Assembly (NCBI GenBank): GCA_020160955.1
Contig: JAIUOX010000001.1
Location: 1-64,000 of the forward strand
Reading direction: 5' to 3'
Source: Pseudomonadota bacterium
GTDB taxonomy: Bacteria > Pseudomonadota > Alphaproteobacteria > Reyranellales > Reyranellaceae
DNA length: 64,000 nt
The position numbers and the translations under genes were made by a program. Shown here piece by piece: positions 61,933 to 64,000 of the stretch. The notes beneath the pieces were generated by a model. It saw nothing but the letters and a program-made list of their open reading frames with translations. It was not told the origin of the DNA and searched no databases. The first letter of the stretch is position 1. Every line of letters begins with the position of its first letter.

Positions 61933-62340
61933 CTGGCGAAGGACTCGAGGGCGTAGCGTTCTCCCGGTTCAGCGTGGAGAGCGTGCGATGGGACGGTTCG
62001 GGATGGGCGTGGCGTTGCTGTTGCTGGCGGGCCCCGCCCTGGCCGACGGCGAGGCGTTCCTCTGCCGGCTCCCCGAGGGCGGCCCGGTGGCCTGGCGTTT
62101 CGTGCTCGACGAGGCGCGTCAGTCGGTGTCGATCGACGCCCCGGTCAACTGGACCTGGATGACCCGCGACAGCGTGCTGTTCCTCCACTACGCGACGATC
62201 GGCGGCCGCCAGTACGCGACCCAGACCTACACGCTCGACCGCCGCAGCGGCCGCTTCGAGGTCTGCGACTTCACCGGCGGCAGCGACCAGCCGGTGGCCT
62301 GCGAGGCGCGCTGGACGTGCATGCCGGTCGCGCCGGGAAA

Positions 62341-64000
<1,660 letters not shown>

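Overview
The window comes from a GC-rich Gram-negative genome, most likely an alphaproteobacterium. The evidence is the division/cell-wall (dcw) gene order, an FtsZ with a long Pro/Ala linker, a DUF1127 protein, the bamD-recN-ligA tail behind ftsZ, and orphan PF04392-type binding proteins that are often expanded in Bradyrhizobium/Reyranella-like genomes. The genus is inference. No rRNA, tRNA or CRISPR array was seen.

Bases 1 to about 6,166 differ visibly from the rest: lower GC, unknown genes, and the 3' remnant of a tyrosine recombinase at the left edge. This block holds an exported peptidoglycan-binding-like protein with two small membrane proteins, an orphan gene on the minus strand, and a three-gene module around a small AAA+ ATPase with hairpins and tandem terminators. 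An 850-base gene-poor end follows. It abuts a 5'-truncated ftsI, so either a mobile element or an assembly join cuts the dcw cluster inside the transpeptidase domain.

From 6.2 to 21.7 kb the dcw cluster is otherwise intact and tightly overlapped: ftsI(3' part)-murE-murF-mraY-murD-ftsW-murG-murC-murB-ddl-ftsQ-ftsA-ftsZ. It builds lipid II and the divisome. After a terminator come bamD, recN and ligA; lpxC, common between ftsZ and bamD in relatives, is absent.

From 26.5 to 38.8 kb lie a subtilase-like protease, a D-cysteine desulfhydrase-family enzyme, aminopeptidase P, a DUF1127 protein, and a minus-strand run uvrD - ABC importer (binding protein, fused permease, ATPase) - prmA. From 38.9 to 64 kb is a metabolic and envelope region: a catalytically dead HtrA-like protein, an MBL-fold protein, a FAD monooxygenase/DUF2783/GNAT operon, two tandem thioesterases, an SDR, a trypsin-like protease, MFS, hydrolase and MDR genes, an acyl carrier protein, an M48 lipoprotease, an Acg-like nitroreductase with a MarR regulator, an IlvD/Edd dehydratase, sensors, cytochrome b561, and two orphan ABC binding proteins. 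A hybrid histidine kinase runs off the right edge.

The less ordinary features are the junction in ftsI, a dispersed 28-bp repeat at four loci (once read through as coding sequence at a permease start), four CRP-like dyads upstream of genes, a two-site MarR-type operator, and several enzyme-family members lacking key active-site residues.
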